Source: Oligoflexia bacterium (GTDB lineage: Bacteria; Bdellovibrionota; UBA1018). From it: a DNA stretch of 64,000 nt. This document shows positions 1-9,678 of the stretch, one piece after another. The stretch lies in contig JARLHE010000061.1 in NCBI GenBank assembly GCA_031292385.1, positions 1 to 64,000 on the forward strand, read 5' to 3'. The number at the start of each line of letters is the position of its first letter. Positions within the stretch are counted from its first letter, which is position 1. Both the position numbers and the translations under genes were made by a program. The notes below the pieces were generated by a model. That model searched no databases. It saw nothing but the letters and a program-made list of their open reading frames with translations, and was not told where the DNA came from.

Positions 1-44
1 CCATTACCGCCATTACCGCCATTACCGCCATTACCGCCATTACC
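1..44. repeat. 9-nt tandem repeat coding for Gly-Asn-Gly
   Basis: About five units of CCATTACCG stand at the very start of the window and may continue beyond it. On the minus strand they read GGT AAT GGC and lie in frame with the GYF_2 gene, so copy-number change would lengthen or shorten a low-complexity Gly/Asn segment without shifting the frame. Confidence 0.85.
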
Positions 45-395
45 AATGATCCGCGAGCTCGTGCGTGAGGATTTGGCTGGCCGCGTGTCCCCTCCTCCAG
101 CCGCGAACTTCTTGACGAACTCCGACATGACGACCGCCAACGGAGCCATAACCTCTTTCAGGGAAAGAGGTGCGGCGGAAACGGCCAGCTTGGGTGACAA
201 CTTCGCGGGCAAACGCGGCATGGCGGCTCGAAACTCAGGCACGTCACAAACCCGAACCCATTTTTTCACGCCCAGCTGTTCGCCCCAAATCCCATCCGTC
301 CACAAGACCTTGCCGGACGCGATCGCCTTGAGGATGTCCTGTGTTGAATAAGGACCGCTCTGCGTCTCTTTCCGCCAAAGGTACCATCCGCCCAT
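1..395 (-). CDS. GYF_2-domain protein, 3' end cut by window edge
   Basis: This is a partial reading frame entering from 395 and running off the left end of the window. The first about 55 residues (GGWYLWRKETQSGPYSTQDI onward, with conserved W, G-P-Y/F and a closing W) fit the GYF_2/DUF4339 domain, thought to mediate protein-protein contacts in bacterial membrane or secretion-related proteins. After a linker the frame enters Gly-Asn-Gly repeats encoded by a 9-nt tandem repeat. ATG 395 is preferred because AGGGGA lies upstream; an in-frame ATG at 416 is also possible. It is divergent from grpE. The function is not known. Confidence 0.6.
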   Translation of the reverse strand, partial: MGGWYLWRKETQSGPYSTQDILKAIASGKVLWTDGIWGEQLGVKKWVRVCDVPEFRAAMPRLPAKLSPKLAVSAAPLSLKEVMAPLAVVMSEFVKKFAAGGGDTRPAKSSRTSSRIIGNGGNGGNGGNGGN

Positions 396-494
396 TTTGT
401 CCAAAGTTCCCCTCATTACCTAAGTATCTGGAATAACAAAACTTTGTCCATATGGAATTTCACATTTGACTCTCACCAAAGCGTAACCATAGTT

Positions 495-1046
495 ATGCTC
501 GATATGAACAATACTGAATCACAGCCGGAACAGCAGGCTAAAGGCGCGTCCGAGGCCCCAGGTGTTAAAGACGCCAAAGACGCAAGAATCCAAGAACTCG
601 AAGCTCAGCTGAAAGAGAAGGAAAGTCGTTATCTTTACCTCTACGCTGAATTCGAAAACTATAAAAAGCGGGCGATCAAGGAACGCGCGGATCTGCTCAA
701 GTTCGGATTTGAGTCCCAGGCTCGCGAGCTTCTCCAGGTTTGCGACAATCTCGACCGGGCGATCGCGCATGCGCCGACGGGGACCGACAAAAATTTAGTG
801 GATGGCCTTCACATGGTCATCAATCAATTCCGGGCGACCTTGCAGAAGCAGGGCGTCCAAACGGTTGACTCCCTTCATCAAAACTTCGATCCGAACGTTC
901 ACGAAGCGGTCGGCCAGGAGCCTTCTGAACACCCGGCCGGAACCGTCGTCCGCGAGGAGCTCAAAGGCTATACGCTTCATGGGCGCCTCCTCCGGCCTTC
1001 TCGCGTCGTCATCAGCAGCGGAAACAATACGAGGTCGGCCGGTTGA
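495..1046 (+). CDS. grpE: Nucleotide exchange factor GrpE
   Basis: GrpE releases ADP from DnaK in the cytoplasm and so drives the Hsp70 folding cycle. The protein (about 183 aa) has the family layout: a charged N-terminal tail, a long coiled-coil helix (about 30-70), then the C-terminal beta domain with FDPNVHEAVGQ and a G-V-V-x-E-E-L-K-G-Y-x-L-x-R-L-L-R-P-x-x-V core. It is first in a grpE-dnaK-dnaJ cluster. The start is uncertain: ATG 495 or 504 are the reasonable choices, since an upstream in-frame TTG (444) would add residues unlike the family. No hrcA gene or CIRCE operator was seen before it. Confidence 0.95.
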   Translation: MLDMNNTESQPEQQAKGASEAPGVKDAKDARIQELEAQLKEKESRYLYLYAEFENYKKRAIKERADLLKFGFESQARELLQVCDNLDRAIAHAPTGTDKNLVDGLHMVINQFRATLQKQGVQTVDSLHQNFDPNVHEAVGQEPSEHPAGTVVREELKGYTLHGRLLRPSRVVISSGNNTRSAG

Positions 1047-1108
1047 CAAACCGGAATTCGGTACGATTTTTAATTAAGATTTCAGCTTAGAGAAAAGGAA
1101 ATAAATTT

Positions 1109-3040
1109 ATGGGTAAAATCATTGGAATTGACTTAGGCACTACAAACTCCTGCGTAGCGGTCCTTGAAGGCGGCGATCCGAAAGTGATCCCGAACTCGGA
1201 AGGGGCGAACACGACCCCATCGATCGTCGGCTTTACCGCTTCGGGAGAAAAGCTCGTCGGACAAGCGGCCAAACGCCAAGCCGTTACCAATCCGGACAAG
1301 ACGGTTTTCGAAGCCAAGCGCCTCATCGGCCGTAAATTCACCTCGAAAGAAGTTCAGGAGTTCATCAAAGTGGCTCCCTTCAAAATCATCGAGGCTAAAA
1401 ACGGCGATGCCTGGGTGAAAGTCGGCGACCGCGAATATTCTCCGCAGGAAATTTCCGCGCTTGTTCTCCAGAAAATGAAGAAAACCGCGGAAGACTACCT
1501 CGGCGAACCCGTCACGGAAGCGGTTGTGACCGTTCCCGCTTACTTTAACGACGCTCAACGCCAGGCGACGAAAGACGCGGGCCGCATCGCCGGCCTCGAA
1601 GTGAAGCGCATCATCAACGAGCCCACCTCGGCGGCGCTTGCTTATGGCCTCGATAAACAAGGCAAGGACCACACCGTTGCCGTGTTCGACCTGGGCGGCG
1701 GTACCTTCGATATCTCGATTTTGGAACTCGGCGACGGGGTTTTCGAAGTGAAGGCCACCAACGGCGACACTTTCCTGGGCGGCGGCAACTTCGACCAGCG
1801 CATCATCGGCTGGCTCGCCGACGAGTTCAAAAAGGAAACCGCCATCGATCTCCGCAACGACAAAATGGCGCTTCAGCGCTTGAAAGAGGCTGCGGAAAAG
1901 GCCAAGCACGAGCTTTCGAGCTCGACCGAAACGGACATCAACCTTCCGTTCATTACGGCCGATGCCTCGGGCCCGAAACATTTGAACCTCAAGCTCTCGC
2001 GCGCGAAGCTCGAAGCGCTGGTTGCCGACCTCATCGACAAGCTCGTCGCTCCTTGCGAAACCTGCATCAAGGATTCCGGGCTCGCCAAGAGCAAGATCGA
2101 CGAAGTGATCCTGGTCGGCGGCATGACCCGCATGCCCCGCGTGCAGCAGAAGGTGAAAGAAATCTTCGGAAAAGAACCGCATAAAGGCGTCAACCCGGAT
2201 GAAGTGGTTGCGCTCGGCGCCGCGATTCAGGGTGGCGTGCTCAAGGGCGACGTGAAGGACGTCCTCTTGCTCGACGTGACCCCGCTTTCTCTCGGCATCG
2301 AAACCTTGGGCGGCGTATCGACGAAGCTCATCGAGAAGAACACCACGATTCCGACCAAGAAATCGCAGGTCTTCTCGACGGCCGCCGATAGCCAAAGCGC
2401 CGTGACCATTCATGTGCTTCAAGGCGAGCGCGAGTTCGCCGCCGATAACAAGTCGCTCGGACGCTTTGACCTGGTCGGCCTTCCGCCCGCGCCGCGCGGC
2501 GTGCCGCAGGTGGAAGTCACCTTCGATATCGACGCGAACGGCCTCGTGCACGTATCCGCGAAGGATCTCGGCACGGGTAAAGAGCAATCCATCCGCATCA
2601 CCGCTTCGGGCGGCCTCAGTGAGGACGAAATCAAGCGCATGCAGAAGGAAGCCGAAACCCATCGCGCCGAGGACGAAAAGCGCAAGGAATTGGTCAACGC
2701 GCGCAATACCTTGGACGGCTTGATCTACACGATCGAAAAGACCGTGAAGGAAAACAGCGAAAAGATCGAAGCAGGAACGAAGAAGGAAGTCGAAGACGCT
2801 CTGGTTGAAGCCCGCAAGCAGCTGGACAGCCAGGACGCCGAGGCTCTCCGCGCCGCTACCGAAAAGCTGACGGCCGCTTCGAACAAGATGGCTGAGCAGA
2901 TGTACAAGAGCGCGGGCGCCCAAGCCCCCGGAGCGGGCGAGGGAGCAAGCGAGCAGGCGCACACTGCCGGCGAACAAGGCCACGCCAAGGGCGATAAAAA
3001 ATCGGACGACGTGATCGACGCTGATTTCAAAGAAGTCTGA
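1109..3040 (+). CDS. dnaK: Molecular chaperone DnaK (Hsp70)
   Basis: An ATP-dependent chaperone that binds exposed hydrophobic segments of client proteins. At 643 aa it is the usual length. The N-terminal actin-like ATPase begins with [11 protein letters not shown] (residues 5-15), has the DLGGGTFD phosphate loop near residue 195 and the VTVPAYFND motif near 140. A substrate-binding domain follows, then a helical lid and a tail ending [16 protein letters not shown] lies 8 nt before the ATG. It lies 62 bp after grpE and 19 bp before dnaJ, consistent with one heat-shock operon. Confidence 0.98.
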   Translation: MGKIIGIDLGTTNSCVAVLEGGDPKVIPNSEGANTTPSIVGFTASGEKLVGQAAKRQAVTNPDKTVFEAKRLIGRKFTSKEVQEFIKVAPFKIIEAKNGDAWVKVGDREYSPQEISALVLQKMKKTAEDYLGEPVTEAVVTVPAYFNDAQRQATKDAGRIAGLEVKRIINEPTSAALAYGLDKQGKDHTVAVFDLGGGTFDISILELGDGVFEVKATNGDTFLGGGNFDQRIIGWLADEFKKETAIDLRNDKMALQRLKEAAEKAKHELSSSTETDINLPFITADASGPKHLNLKLSRAKLEALVADLIDKLVAPCETCIKDSGLAKSKIDEVILVGGMTRMPRVQQKVKEIFGKEPHKGVNPDEVVALGAAIQGGVLKGDVKDVLLLDVTPLSLGIETLGGVSTKLIEKNTTIPTKKSQVFSTAADSQSAVTIHVLQGEREFAADNKSLGRFDLVGLPPAPRGVPQVEVTFDIDANGLVHVSAKDLGTGKEQSIRITASGGLSEDEIKRMQKEAETHRAEDEKRKELVNARNTLDGLIYTIEKTVKENSEKIEAGTKKEVEDALVEARKQLDSQDAEALRAATEKLTAASNKMAEQMYKSAGAQAPGAGEGASEQAHTAGEQGHAKGDKKSDDVIDADFKEV

Positions 3041-3059
3041 TTTGCGGTAGGTAAGCCTA

Positions 3060-4202
3060 ATGGCTCAAAAGCGGGACTACTACGAAATCCTGGGCGTCTC
3101 TCGCAGCGTTCAGGTGGAAGAACTGAAAAAGGCTTATCGAAAGCTCGCGGTGCAATATCACCCGGACAAAAATCCGGGTGATAAGCACGCGGAAGAACGC
3201 TTCAAAGAGCTTTCGGAAGCTTATGAGGTTCTGTCGGACCCGCAAAAGCGCCAAATGTATGATCAGTTCGGACACGCGGCGGGCGCCGGCAATGCCGGCG
3301 GCCCCGGGTTCGGAGGATTTGAACAAGGCTTCGGCGGGGCTTCGGTCAACGACATCTTCGGCGACATCTTTGGCGACATTTTCGGCGCCGCCGGCGGTGC
3401 CCGGGGCCGTTCACGGCGCTCGGGCGGACGGCCAGGCTCGGATCTCCGCACTCAAATCGACATCACTTTCGAGGAAGCGGCGTTCGGCGCCGAAAAGGTC
3501 ATCACCGTTCCTAAAAATGTTCGCTGCGAAACCTGCGAAGGCTCGGGAGCTAAAGCCGGCACTCAACCGGAAACCTGTAACCAATGCGGTGGGCGCGGCG
3601 AAGTCAGCTTTCAGCAAGGCTTCTTCGCGATCAGCCGGCCTTGCCCGCGCTGCGACGGCGCGGGACAAACCATTCCCCATCCTTGCCCAACTTGTCGCGG
3701 CACGGGACATACGAAGAAACGAAGCCAGATCGCGGTGAAGATTCCCGCCGGCGTGGACACCGGCCAAAGACTGAAGCTGACCGGCGAAGGAGAAGCCGGC
3801 GAGCGTGGCGGAATGTCGGGCGACCTTTATGTCGTCATCAATATTCTGCCTCACGATTTCTTTACCCGGGAAGACGCCGAAGTGATCTGCGAAGTTCCGA
3901 TCACTTTCGCGCAAGCCGCTCTCGGCGCGGAAGTCGAAGTGCCCACGATCGAAGGGAAAGTGAAGCTGAAGATTCCGCCGGGAACCCAGTCCCACAAGGC
4001 GTTCCGACTTAAGGGAAAGGGCTTGGCCCGGCTCGGCTCCTACGGCCGAGGCGACCAGCTGGTGAAGGTCATCGTTGAGGTTCCGACGCGCCTGTCCACG
4101 GAGCAAAAGGAGCTGATCCGTCAACTGAGCGAGACCGGATCGGAAGCCGCCCACCCCATGCATCATAGTTTCTTTGAGAAGGTGAAAAACCTCTTTGATT
4201 AG
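3060..4202 (+). CDS. dnaJ: Chaperone DnaJ (type I Hsp40)
   Basis: A co-chaperone that stimulates DnaK ATP hydrolysis and delivers substrates. The J domain carries HPD (within YHPDKNPG, about 33-35), followed by a Gly/Phe-rich segment with repeated FGDIFG. Four zinc-binding CxxCxGxG motifs ([32 protein letters not shown]) and the two C-terminal substrate domains complete a full-length 380-aa class I protein. A short hairpin overlapping its stop codon probably ends the operon. Confidence 0.98.
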   Translation: MAQKRDYYEILGVSRSVQVEELKKAYRKLAVQYHPDKNPGDKHAEERFKELSEAYEVLSDPQKRQMYDQFGHAAGAGNAGGPGFGGFEQGFGGASVNDIFGDIFGDIFGAAGGARGRSRRSGGRPGSDLRTQIDITFEEAAFGAEKVITVPKNVRCETCEGSGAKAGTQPETCNQCGGRGEVSFQQGFFAISRPCPRCDGAGQTIPHPCPTCRGTGHTKKRSQIAVKIPAGVDTGQRLKLTGEGEAGERGGMSGDLYVVINILPHDFFTREDAEVICEVPITFAQAALGAEVEVPTIEGKVKLKIPPGTQSHKAFRLKGKGLARLGSYGRGDQLVKVIVEVPTRLSTEQKELIRQLSETGSEAAHPMHHSFFEKVKNLFD

Positions 4203-4225
4203 TACCGAGTAGGGCCTAATCTTTT
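4197..4225 (+). terminator. Probable terminator after dnaJ
   Basis: GATTAG (overlapping the dnaJ stop) pairs with CTAATC and is followed directly by TTTT. The stem is only 6 bp, so it is a modest intrinsic terminator candidate between dnaJ and the lipoprotein gene. Confidence 0.45.
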
Positions 4226-4237
4226 GACTATCGCCCT

Positions 4238-6052
4238 ATGATTTCAAACCAATCTAAAATCGCGACCGCATCCGCATTGCTCCTTTTGAGCACCTGGCTG
4301 AGCAGCTGCACGACTCCCACTGGCTCCATGGGCAGCGCGAGCTCGCCGTCGCATCCTCCTGCCAAGAGAGCGAGCGTTTCGCCCATCGATAGCCCGATCT
4401 CATCAACGGATATCGCTCAGTCCGCTCCGCCGGCCCAGCCTAATCAGCCGGCCCTTCCGCCCGCCGCGGTTGCCGCTCCGAAAACCGAGAATCAGGAATA
4501 CAACGAGCTCCGCCAGGTTTATCTGACCCAAAAATGCGGGACCAATTTGACCCGTTTCGAGCAATTCGAACAACAGCACCCTAAAAGCCCGATTTTATCG
4601 CAAATCGAGAATCTTCACGGGCTTTGCTTGCTGAACGAGAAGGATTCACAGGGGGCGATCGCCCATTTCAAGAACGCGATCGCGGAAAACGCGGCAAGCC
4701 CGGCCTATCAGCCGTACTTGCTCTACAACCTCGCGAAGGCCCAATTCGAAGCAGGACTGGTTTCTGATGCCGCGCAAACGCTGGGCGACATCGAAAAGAT
4801 CGGCGAAAGCAGCCTCGATACCGAAAACCGCGCCAAACTGGCTCTTTTGAAATCGGCGATCGAAGCGAGAAAAGCGCAGACGGAGATCGAGCGCGGCACG
4901 ATCGGCATCCTTTTGCCCCTGAAAGGCAAGTACGGACGATTCGGTCAGCGGGCGCTTTTGTCGATCGAGCTGGCGCTCGGGATTTTCGGCCCGCAACCAC
5001 CCTCCGGGCTGACGCTCGTACTTGAAGACAGCGGAGAAACCCCCGAGCAGGCACTGCGCGCGCTGAACCGGCTGGTCGTCGATCACCATGTTTCGGCGGT
5101 CATCGGACCGATGCTCAGCAAGGGCATCGACCAAGTCACCCAGCGTGCCGACGAATTGGGCGTGCCGCTGCTTTCGCTCGCTCATCTCGCGAGCAGCGAG
5201 CATCGCCCCGATAGCTTCACGGTCCAGGCAGGCGTGACCTCCCAGCTTCAAGCGAAAGAGGTCGCCCGCTATGCGATCCAAACCTTGGGACTTCGCAAGT
5301 TCGCGGTGCTCTTTCCGCGCGGAAAAGCCGGCGAAGAGTCCGCGCAAAGCTTTTGGGACGCGGTCGACGAATTGGGCGGAAGCGTCACCGGTTACGAATC
5401 CTACGCCCCGGACGAAACCGATTTCAGGCAGGTCGTCGACAAGATTTCCGGTCTTTACTACACCGAAGCCCGCCAAAGGGAGCTCGACCAGCTCGCCAAG
5501 CTGCGCACGGAAAACAAAATAAAAAAACGAACCCGCAAGACCGAGCAATACTTCACTCTGCCGCCGATCGCCGATTACCAGGCGGTCTTCATTCCGGATG
5601 AACCGAAGGTCGCGGCGATGCTCATGCCGACTTTTGCCTATCGCGACGTGGACCACGTGACGTTCCTCGGCCCGTCGAGCTGGAACTCGCCGGAGCTCGC
5701 GACCAGCGCGCAGAACTACGCCGAAGGCTCGCTTTTCGTGGACGCGTTTTTCCCGCAAGGAGCGAGCACTCCAAAAATCGTGAAACGATTCGTGGATAAT
5801 TTTCAAACGGAATTTTCACAGGCTCCGACCGAAATGGAGGCCGTCGCCTACGACGCCGCCAAGGTACTTGAGAGCGCCTTTGAGGCGGCCGGAAAATCCT
5901 ACGACCGCAAGGATCTTCTGAACAACATCCGCAACACGAAAGAGCTCGAAGGGATCACCGGTAAACTGACCTACAAGGATGGGCAGCTGGAGCGTCCGCT
6001 CAAAGTCCTCAGCCTGCACAACGGGCAGATCGTGGAAGATTCGAAGCTGTAG
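4238..6052 (+). CDS. LpoA/LppC-like PBP-activator lipoprotein
   Basis: A predicted outer-membrane lipoprotein. It has an N-terminal signal with lipobox L-S-S-C (Cys24), a Pro/Ser-rich linker, a TPR-like helical segment (about 85-215) and a periplasmic-binding-protein-like domain of the amino-acid receptor type (about 220-590) beginning GTIGILLPLKGKYGRFGQRA. This order is that of LpoA/LppC, which activates class A penicillin-binding proteins in Enterobacteria. Activation of a PBP here is an inference from architecture. Its neighbours do not sharpen the assignment. Confidence 0.8.
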   Translation: MISNQSKIATASALLLLSTWLSSCTTPTGSMGSASSPSHPPAKRASVSPIDSPISSTDIAQSAPPAQPNQPALPPAAVAAPKTENQEYNELRQVYLTQKCGTNLTRFEQFEQQHPKSPILSQIENLHGLCLLNEKDSQGAIAHFKNAIAENAASPAYQPYLLYNLAKAQFEAGLVSDAAQTLGDIEKIGESSLDTENRAKLALLKSAIEARKAQTEIERGTIGILLPLKGKYGRFGQRALLSIELALGIFGPQPPSGLTLVLEDSGETPEQALRALNRLVVDHHVSAVIGPMLSKGIDQVTQRADELGVPLLSLAHLASSEHRPDSFTVQAGVTSQLQAKEVARYAIQTLGLRKFAVLFPRGKAGEESAQSFWDAVDELGGSVTGYESYAPDETDFRQVVDKISGLYYTEARQRELDQLAKLRTENKIKKRTRKTEQYFTLPPIADYQAVFIPDEPKVAAMLMPTFAYRDVDHVTFLGPSSWNSPELATSAQNYAEGSLFVDAFFPQGASTPKIVKRFVDNFQTEFSQAPTEMEAVAYDAAKVLESAFEAAGKSYDRKDLLNNIRNTKELEGITGKLTYKDGQLERPLKVLSLHNGQIVEDSKL

Positions 6053-6059
6053 GTAGATC

Positions 6060-6620
6060 ATGGGTGTCTCGCGTGAATCTTGGAACGATGCGTATCGTAA
6101 CGGATTGTTTTCTCAGGAGCTGATTGGCGCGCTGTCCGTACTTGATCTCCCGTTCCATTGCTCAGCATTGGATCTAGGATGTGGTGCGGGAAGAGACGCC
6201 GTCTACCTGGCCCAGGTCGGTTATGACGTAACCGGAATTGATCTCGCTCCAGAAGCAATTGAAATCGCAAGCCAGCGTGCTCGTGAACGCGGAGTGAAGG
6301 TGGCTTGGACCATCGGCGATGTGCTGGATTTACCCTATAAGGATCAGGCCTTTCATCTTGTCACCGATAGAGCTTGTTTCCACCACATTCCGGACGATGA
6401 TCGCCCAAACTACGTTCGCGAGGTTTCCCGAGTCCTGAAGCCGGGAGGATTTCTGATCCTCCGTGGAAGCAGCGTTCCAGATAGGAGCGGTGCTGCCTGT
6501 TCGGCTTGCGAACAACGCGGGCGGGCTTACGGCAAATATGGTCACTCTTCGTCGGAAGTGACCCTCGCTCCAACACGAAGATTTTCAACAGCTCTCATGC
6601 GCGATTTCTCTGCCCATTGA
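6060..6620 (+). CDS. Class I SAM-dependent methyltransferase, C-terminus atypical
   Basis: The first about 140 residues are a clear class I methyltransferase. They contain the SAM-binding motif LDLGCGAGRDAVYLA, an acidic residue after strand 2 (GIDLAPEA), a motif II-like GDVLDLPY and the closing LKPGGFLILRG. The last 45 residues (Ser/Cys/Arg-rich) do not resemble the family, and the product is short at 186 aa, so an old frameshift or loss of the C-terminal domain is plausible. It starts 7 bp after the lipoprotein gene. Base composition becomes more AT-rich here than in the neighbours, which may mark transferred DNA. The substrate is unknown. Confidence 0.65.
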   Translation: MGVSRESWNDAYRNGLFSQELIGALSVLDLPFHCSALDLGCGAGRDAVYLAQVGYDVTGIDLAPEAIEIASQRARERGVKVAWTIGDVLDLPYKDQAFHLVTDRACFHHIPDDDRPNYVREVSRVLKPGGFLILRGSSVPDRSGAACSACEQRGRAYGKYGHSSSEVTLAPTRRFSTALMRDFSAH

Positions 6621-6798
6621 AAAAGCCCTTGCCGATTTTTGAGAGCACAAATTTTTGAGCTCGAGATCGCACTCAAAATCCCGCATTGCAGACACGGATT
6701 TGCCTCCTGGCGCGCAAAACTCATCACAGCTTCGTTCTTTTCGTAAAACACAAAATTAATTTCACTACGCGCCTACCGGAGGCCTCTAAAATCATCGT

Positions 6799-6811
6799 GT
6801 ATACGAATCAC
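6799..6811 (+). promoter_or_regulatory. GTATAC palindrome upstream of HNH gene 1
   Basis: CGTGTATACGAA lies just before the ATG in an AT-rich stretch. A GTATAC core also occurs about 47 nt before the second HNH gene. It may be a shared operator or a -10-like element; no partner -35 was identified. Confidence 0.3.
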
Positions 6812-7726
6812 ATGACGATTCAAAAACTGTCTGACGATGCCCTACTCTCCCACATTAAATCTCTCGTCCGCGAGGAAACCTGCCTCACGACCGAAATCTT
6901 GCATCACCTGCGCGAGATCGAAGCGCGGAAATTATTTTGCGCACTAGGTTACTCCTCGCTGTTCGAGTACGCCGTCAAAGAGTTGGGATACAGCGAAAGC
7001 GCCACGCAGCTTCGAATCGATTCAATGCGACTGCTTCGTGAGCTTCCGCGAGTTGAAGCGCAGGTACAAAGCGGAGAATTGACGCTTTCGGTTCTCGTTC
7101 AAGCCCAGAAATTTTTCCGGCAGGAAGCAAAGCTGGGAAGACCTGTGAGCGTCGCACAAAAACAGGAAGTCGTGCAAAGCCTCGAAGGCAAATCAGCGCG
7201 CGAGGCCGAGCGCACGCTGCTTGCAATGAGTCCCCAACCCGAAAAACATCGACCCGAAACGGTTCGGCCTGTGACCGCAGAGCTTGCTGAGGTCCGGTTG
7301 AATCTCAACAATGAAACCCTGGAAAATTTGGAAAAATTGAAAGGCCTTCTCGCCCATCAATTCCCCGAGATGACCCTTTCCGATTTGGTCGCCCACCTCG
7401 CAAAGCGCGCGCTGAAAGAGCTCGATCCTGCACAGAAAGAAGTCCGAGCAAAAGCATCGGTTGGGACGTCAGAGGTGAAAACCATTCCAGCAGCGGTGAA
7501 ACGCGAAATCTGGCGCCGCGACGGCTCGCGCTGTATTTATGTCGATCCCGCGACCGGCCGGAGATACGAATCGCGGCATCGCCTACAGATCGATCATCGA
7601 ATACCGAAAGGCCTGGGCGGCGGAAACGATCTCGCGAATTTGCGCCTATTATGCGCCCAACACAACGCTTTCGAGGCCGCACGCGTTTACGGCCGCGAGA
7701 CCATCCAGGAGTATTGGCGATCGTGA
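6812..7726 (+). CDS. HNH endonuclease-domain protein (paralog 1)
   Basis: A 304-aa protein with a helical N-terminal half (HHLREIEARKLFCALGYSSL, then ELGYSESATQLRI) and a C-terminal HNH domain with the D-H, N and H-N elements in LQIDHRIPKGLGGGN and LRLLCAQHN. It shares this architecture with the gene at 62345. Such proteins are multi-copy in Bdellovibrio relatives, where their role is not settled; this is recalled, not searched. ATG 6812 is chosen because homology to the paralog begins there. The AT-rich upstream region carries a GTATAC palindrome that also precedes the paralog. Confidence 0.8.
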   Translation: MTIQKLSDDALLSHIKSLVREETCLTTEILHHLREIEARKLFCALGYSSLFEYAVKELGYSESATQLRIDSMRLLRELPRVEAQVQSGELTLSVLVQAQKFFRQEAKLGRPVSVAQKQEVVQSLEGKSAREAERTLLAMSPQPEKHRPETVRPVTAELAEVRLNLNNETLENLEKLKGLLAHQFPEMTLSDLVAHLAKRALKELDPAQKEVRAKASVGTSEVKTIPAAVKREIWRRDGSRCIYVDPATGRRYESRHRLQIDHRIPKGLGGGNDLANLRLLCAQHNAFEAARVYGRETIQEYWRS

Positions 7727-7848
7727 ATGGAACAGTCTACGAGGTCGGACTGGGAATTTTCTGCCGCCTTGGCAGCTCGACGCAATGCCGTCATACTGAG
7801 AGATGAGATCCGCAGGATGCGGGTCGGGTGAACCAGGAGAGTGTTCGA

Positions 7849-9249
7849 GTGGGACTTCGCTTTGACCCCATGGGCGGGGGTCAATTCAAGCAGGCCGTTC
7901 AGCAGATCATCGAAGCTGAAAGCCAGCCGATCAAGCAGCTCCAGGCGCGCAAAGCGCAGGAAGACACGCGTCTCAAGCTCTTCCAGGAATTCAAAACCAA
8001 GTTTCAAGGTCTCGACAAAGCGCTCGGAGAGCTCAGCTCCTTCAGGTCCTTTCGCGAACTGAAAGCCGATCTGGGCGACGGCTCCGCGCTTGCCTCCGTC
8101 ACGATCGACAAAGACAAGGCGTCGCCCGGAAATTACCAGGTCGAAATCAATCAACTCGCGGCGCGCTCCTCGTCCATCTCCAACGGACATGCCAGTCCCG
8201 ACACGCCGAGCATGGGGCAAGGCTTCATCACCTTGGAAACGCCGGATGGAGATAGCCGCGAAGTCTACGTCGACGAGAAAAATTCGAGCCTTCGCGGCAT
8301 TGCGAACCAGATCAACAACCAGGCCGACTTTCCGGTCCGGGCTTCAGTGGTTCAAGACGTTTCCGACAAGGACAAATCCTGGAAATTGATCTTAACCGCC
8401 AAGAACGAAGGCGCCGCCAATCAAATCAGTTTTCCGGAGTTCTACTTCCTGGACGGCGACGAAGACTTTTACATGGACGACAACCATGAAGCCCAAAACG
8501 CGAAAATAAAAGTCGACGGTTTTGAAATCGAAGCGCCGAACAACGGCATCCAGGATTTCCTGCCCGGCGTGAACCTCAACCTGAAGCAGGCGAAAGACGG
8601 CCAGCCCATCACGCTATCGATCACCGAGGACTTTCAGAAGATCAGCGGCAAGGTCAAAAACTTCGTCGATAAGGCGAATGAAATCCTGGGCTTCATCACT
8701 AAACAGAACTCCGTCGACGACAAAAGCGATACCCGGACCTCGTTCGCCGGCGATACCGGCCTTCAAAACGTCGAATTCCGCTTGCGCAACCTGTTGCAGG
8801 AGGGGTTTCCGGTCTACGCGGAAGGGAAAGACGACCCCAAAGTCTATGTATTGAGCGATTTCGGGATCGAATTCGACAAATCCGGCCAGCTGAATTTCAA
8901 AGAAGATAAATTCCAGAAGTTTATGGAGAAAAACTTCGAAAGCCTCTCCCAGGTATTCACGGGCGACCAAGGCCTCGCGACCCAGATGAAAGTCATGCTG
9001 TCGGGCTACACGACGCCGGGAGTGGGCATGCTGGCCCAGCGCGAGCAGAGCATGCGCAACCGGATCAAACAGATCGACACGGACATCGACAATAAATCGC
9101 GCATGCTCGATCGGCGTCAGCAGACCCTGACCGAACAGTTCTCGCGACTGGAGGCTTCTCTCAGCGCGATGCAAAAGCAACAGCAGTACCTCAGTTCCGC
9201 CCTCCCCAGCGGGGGAGGCGGAGGTCTCATGTCACTTCTAGGTGGCTAA
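7849..9249 (+). CDS. fliD: Flagellar filament capping protein FliD
   Basis: FliD caps the growing filament outside the cell and promotes flagellin folding. The 466-aa protein begins VGLRFDPMGGGQFKQAV, close to the usual FliD/flagellin-type amphipathic N-terminus. It has a central Gly/Asp-rich body with repeated LNLKQAKDGQPI-type strands and ends in a coiled coil rich in Gln/Arg. GTG 7849 is preferred over GTG 7828 because AGGAGA stands 8 nt before it and the N-terminus then matches the family. It heads a run of closely spaced or overlapping genes devoted to filament assembly. Confidence 0.9.
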   Translation: MGLRFDPMGGGQFKQAVQQIIEAESQPIKQLQARKAQEDTRLKLFQEFKTKFQGLDKALGELSSFRSFRELKADLGDGSALASVTIDKDKASPGNYQVEINQLAARSSSISNGHASPDTPSMGQGFITLETPDGDSREVYVDEKNSSLRGIANQINNQADFPVRASVVQDVSDKDKSWKLILTAKNEGAANQISFPEFYFLDGDEDFYMDDNHEAQNAKIKVDGFEIEAPNNGIQDFLPGVNLNLKQAKDGQPITLSITEDFQKISGKVKNFVDKANEILGFITKQNSVDDKSDTRTSFAGDTGLQNVEFRLRNLLQEGFPVYAEGKDDPKVYVLSDFGIEFDKSGQLNFKEDKFQKFMEKNFESLSQVFTGDQGLATQMKVMLSGYTTPGVGMLAQREQSMRNRIKQIDTDIDNKSRMLDRRQQTLTEQFSRLEASLSAMQKQQQYLSSALPSGGGGGLMSLLGG

Positions 9250-9268
9250 GTTAAACAGGAGAGAATGA

Positions 9269-9673
9269 ATGGCAGGCAATCCATACGGCTCCAGCGGAGC
9301 AAACCAGTACAAGCAAATGGCGGTTAAAACCGCGAACCGCGGCCAGCTCCTCATCATGCTTTACGAGGCGGCGATCCAGAACGTCAAAAAAGCGTCGGCA
9401 GCCATCGATCGAAACGATACCCCGACCAAGGGTGTCGCCATCGGCAAGGCCCACGACATCGTCAATGAATTGGCAAACACCCTCGATTTCGAAGTTGGGG
9501 GCACCATTGCCCGCGACTTAGAACGATTGTATCATTTCATGACGGAGCAGCTTCTCAAGGCGAACCTTGAGAACAGCAAAGAGAAGCTCCAGACGGTTTC
9601 GAAGTTGCTCGAAACGCTGCTTTCCGGATGGAAGGAAGCGATCGCGCAGACGAACAAAGGATCGGCGAAATAG
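9269..9673 (+). CDS. fliS: Flagellin export chaperone FliS
   Basis: FliS binds the disordered C-terminal tail of flagellin in the cytoplasm and prevents premature polymerisation. The 134-aa protein has the typical N-terminus (NPYGSSGANQYKQM), the RGQLLIMLYEAAIQNVKKA helix and a helical-bundle C-terminus. AGGAGAG lies 7 nt before the ATG. It follows fliD by 19 bp, the usual fliD-fliS order. Confidence 0.95.
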   Translation: MAGNPYGSSGANQYKQMAVKTANRGQLLIMLYEAAIQNVKKASAAIDRNDTPTKGVAIGKAHDIVNELANTLDFEVGGTIARDLERLYHFMTEQLLKANLENSKEKLQTVSKLLETLLSGWKEAIAQTNKGSAK

Positions 9674-9678
9674 ACCAC

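Noticed and set aside
46-351. A 101-codon plus-strand frame at the left edge
   Set aside because: It is antisense to the GYF_2 gene, which shows a recognisable domain.
1133-2983. A 616-codon open frame on the strand opposite dnaK
   Set aside because: It mirrors dnaK codons in a GC-rich gene; dnaK is certain and the antisense protein has no recognisable domain.
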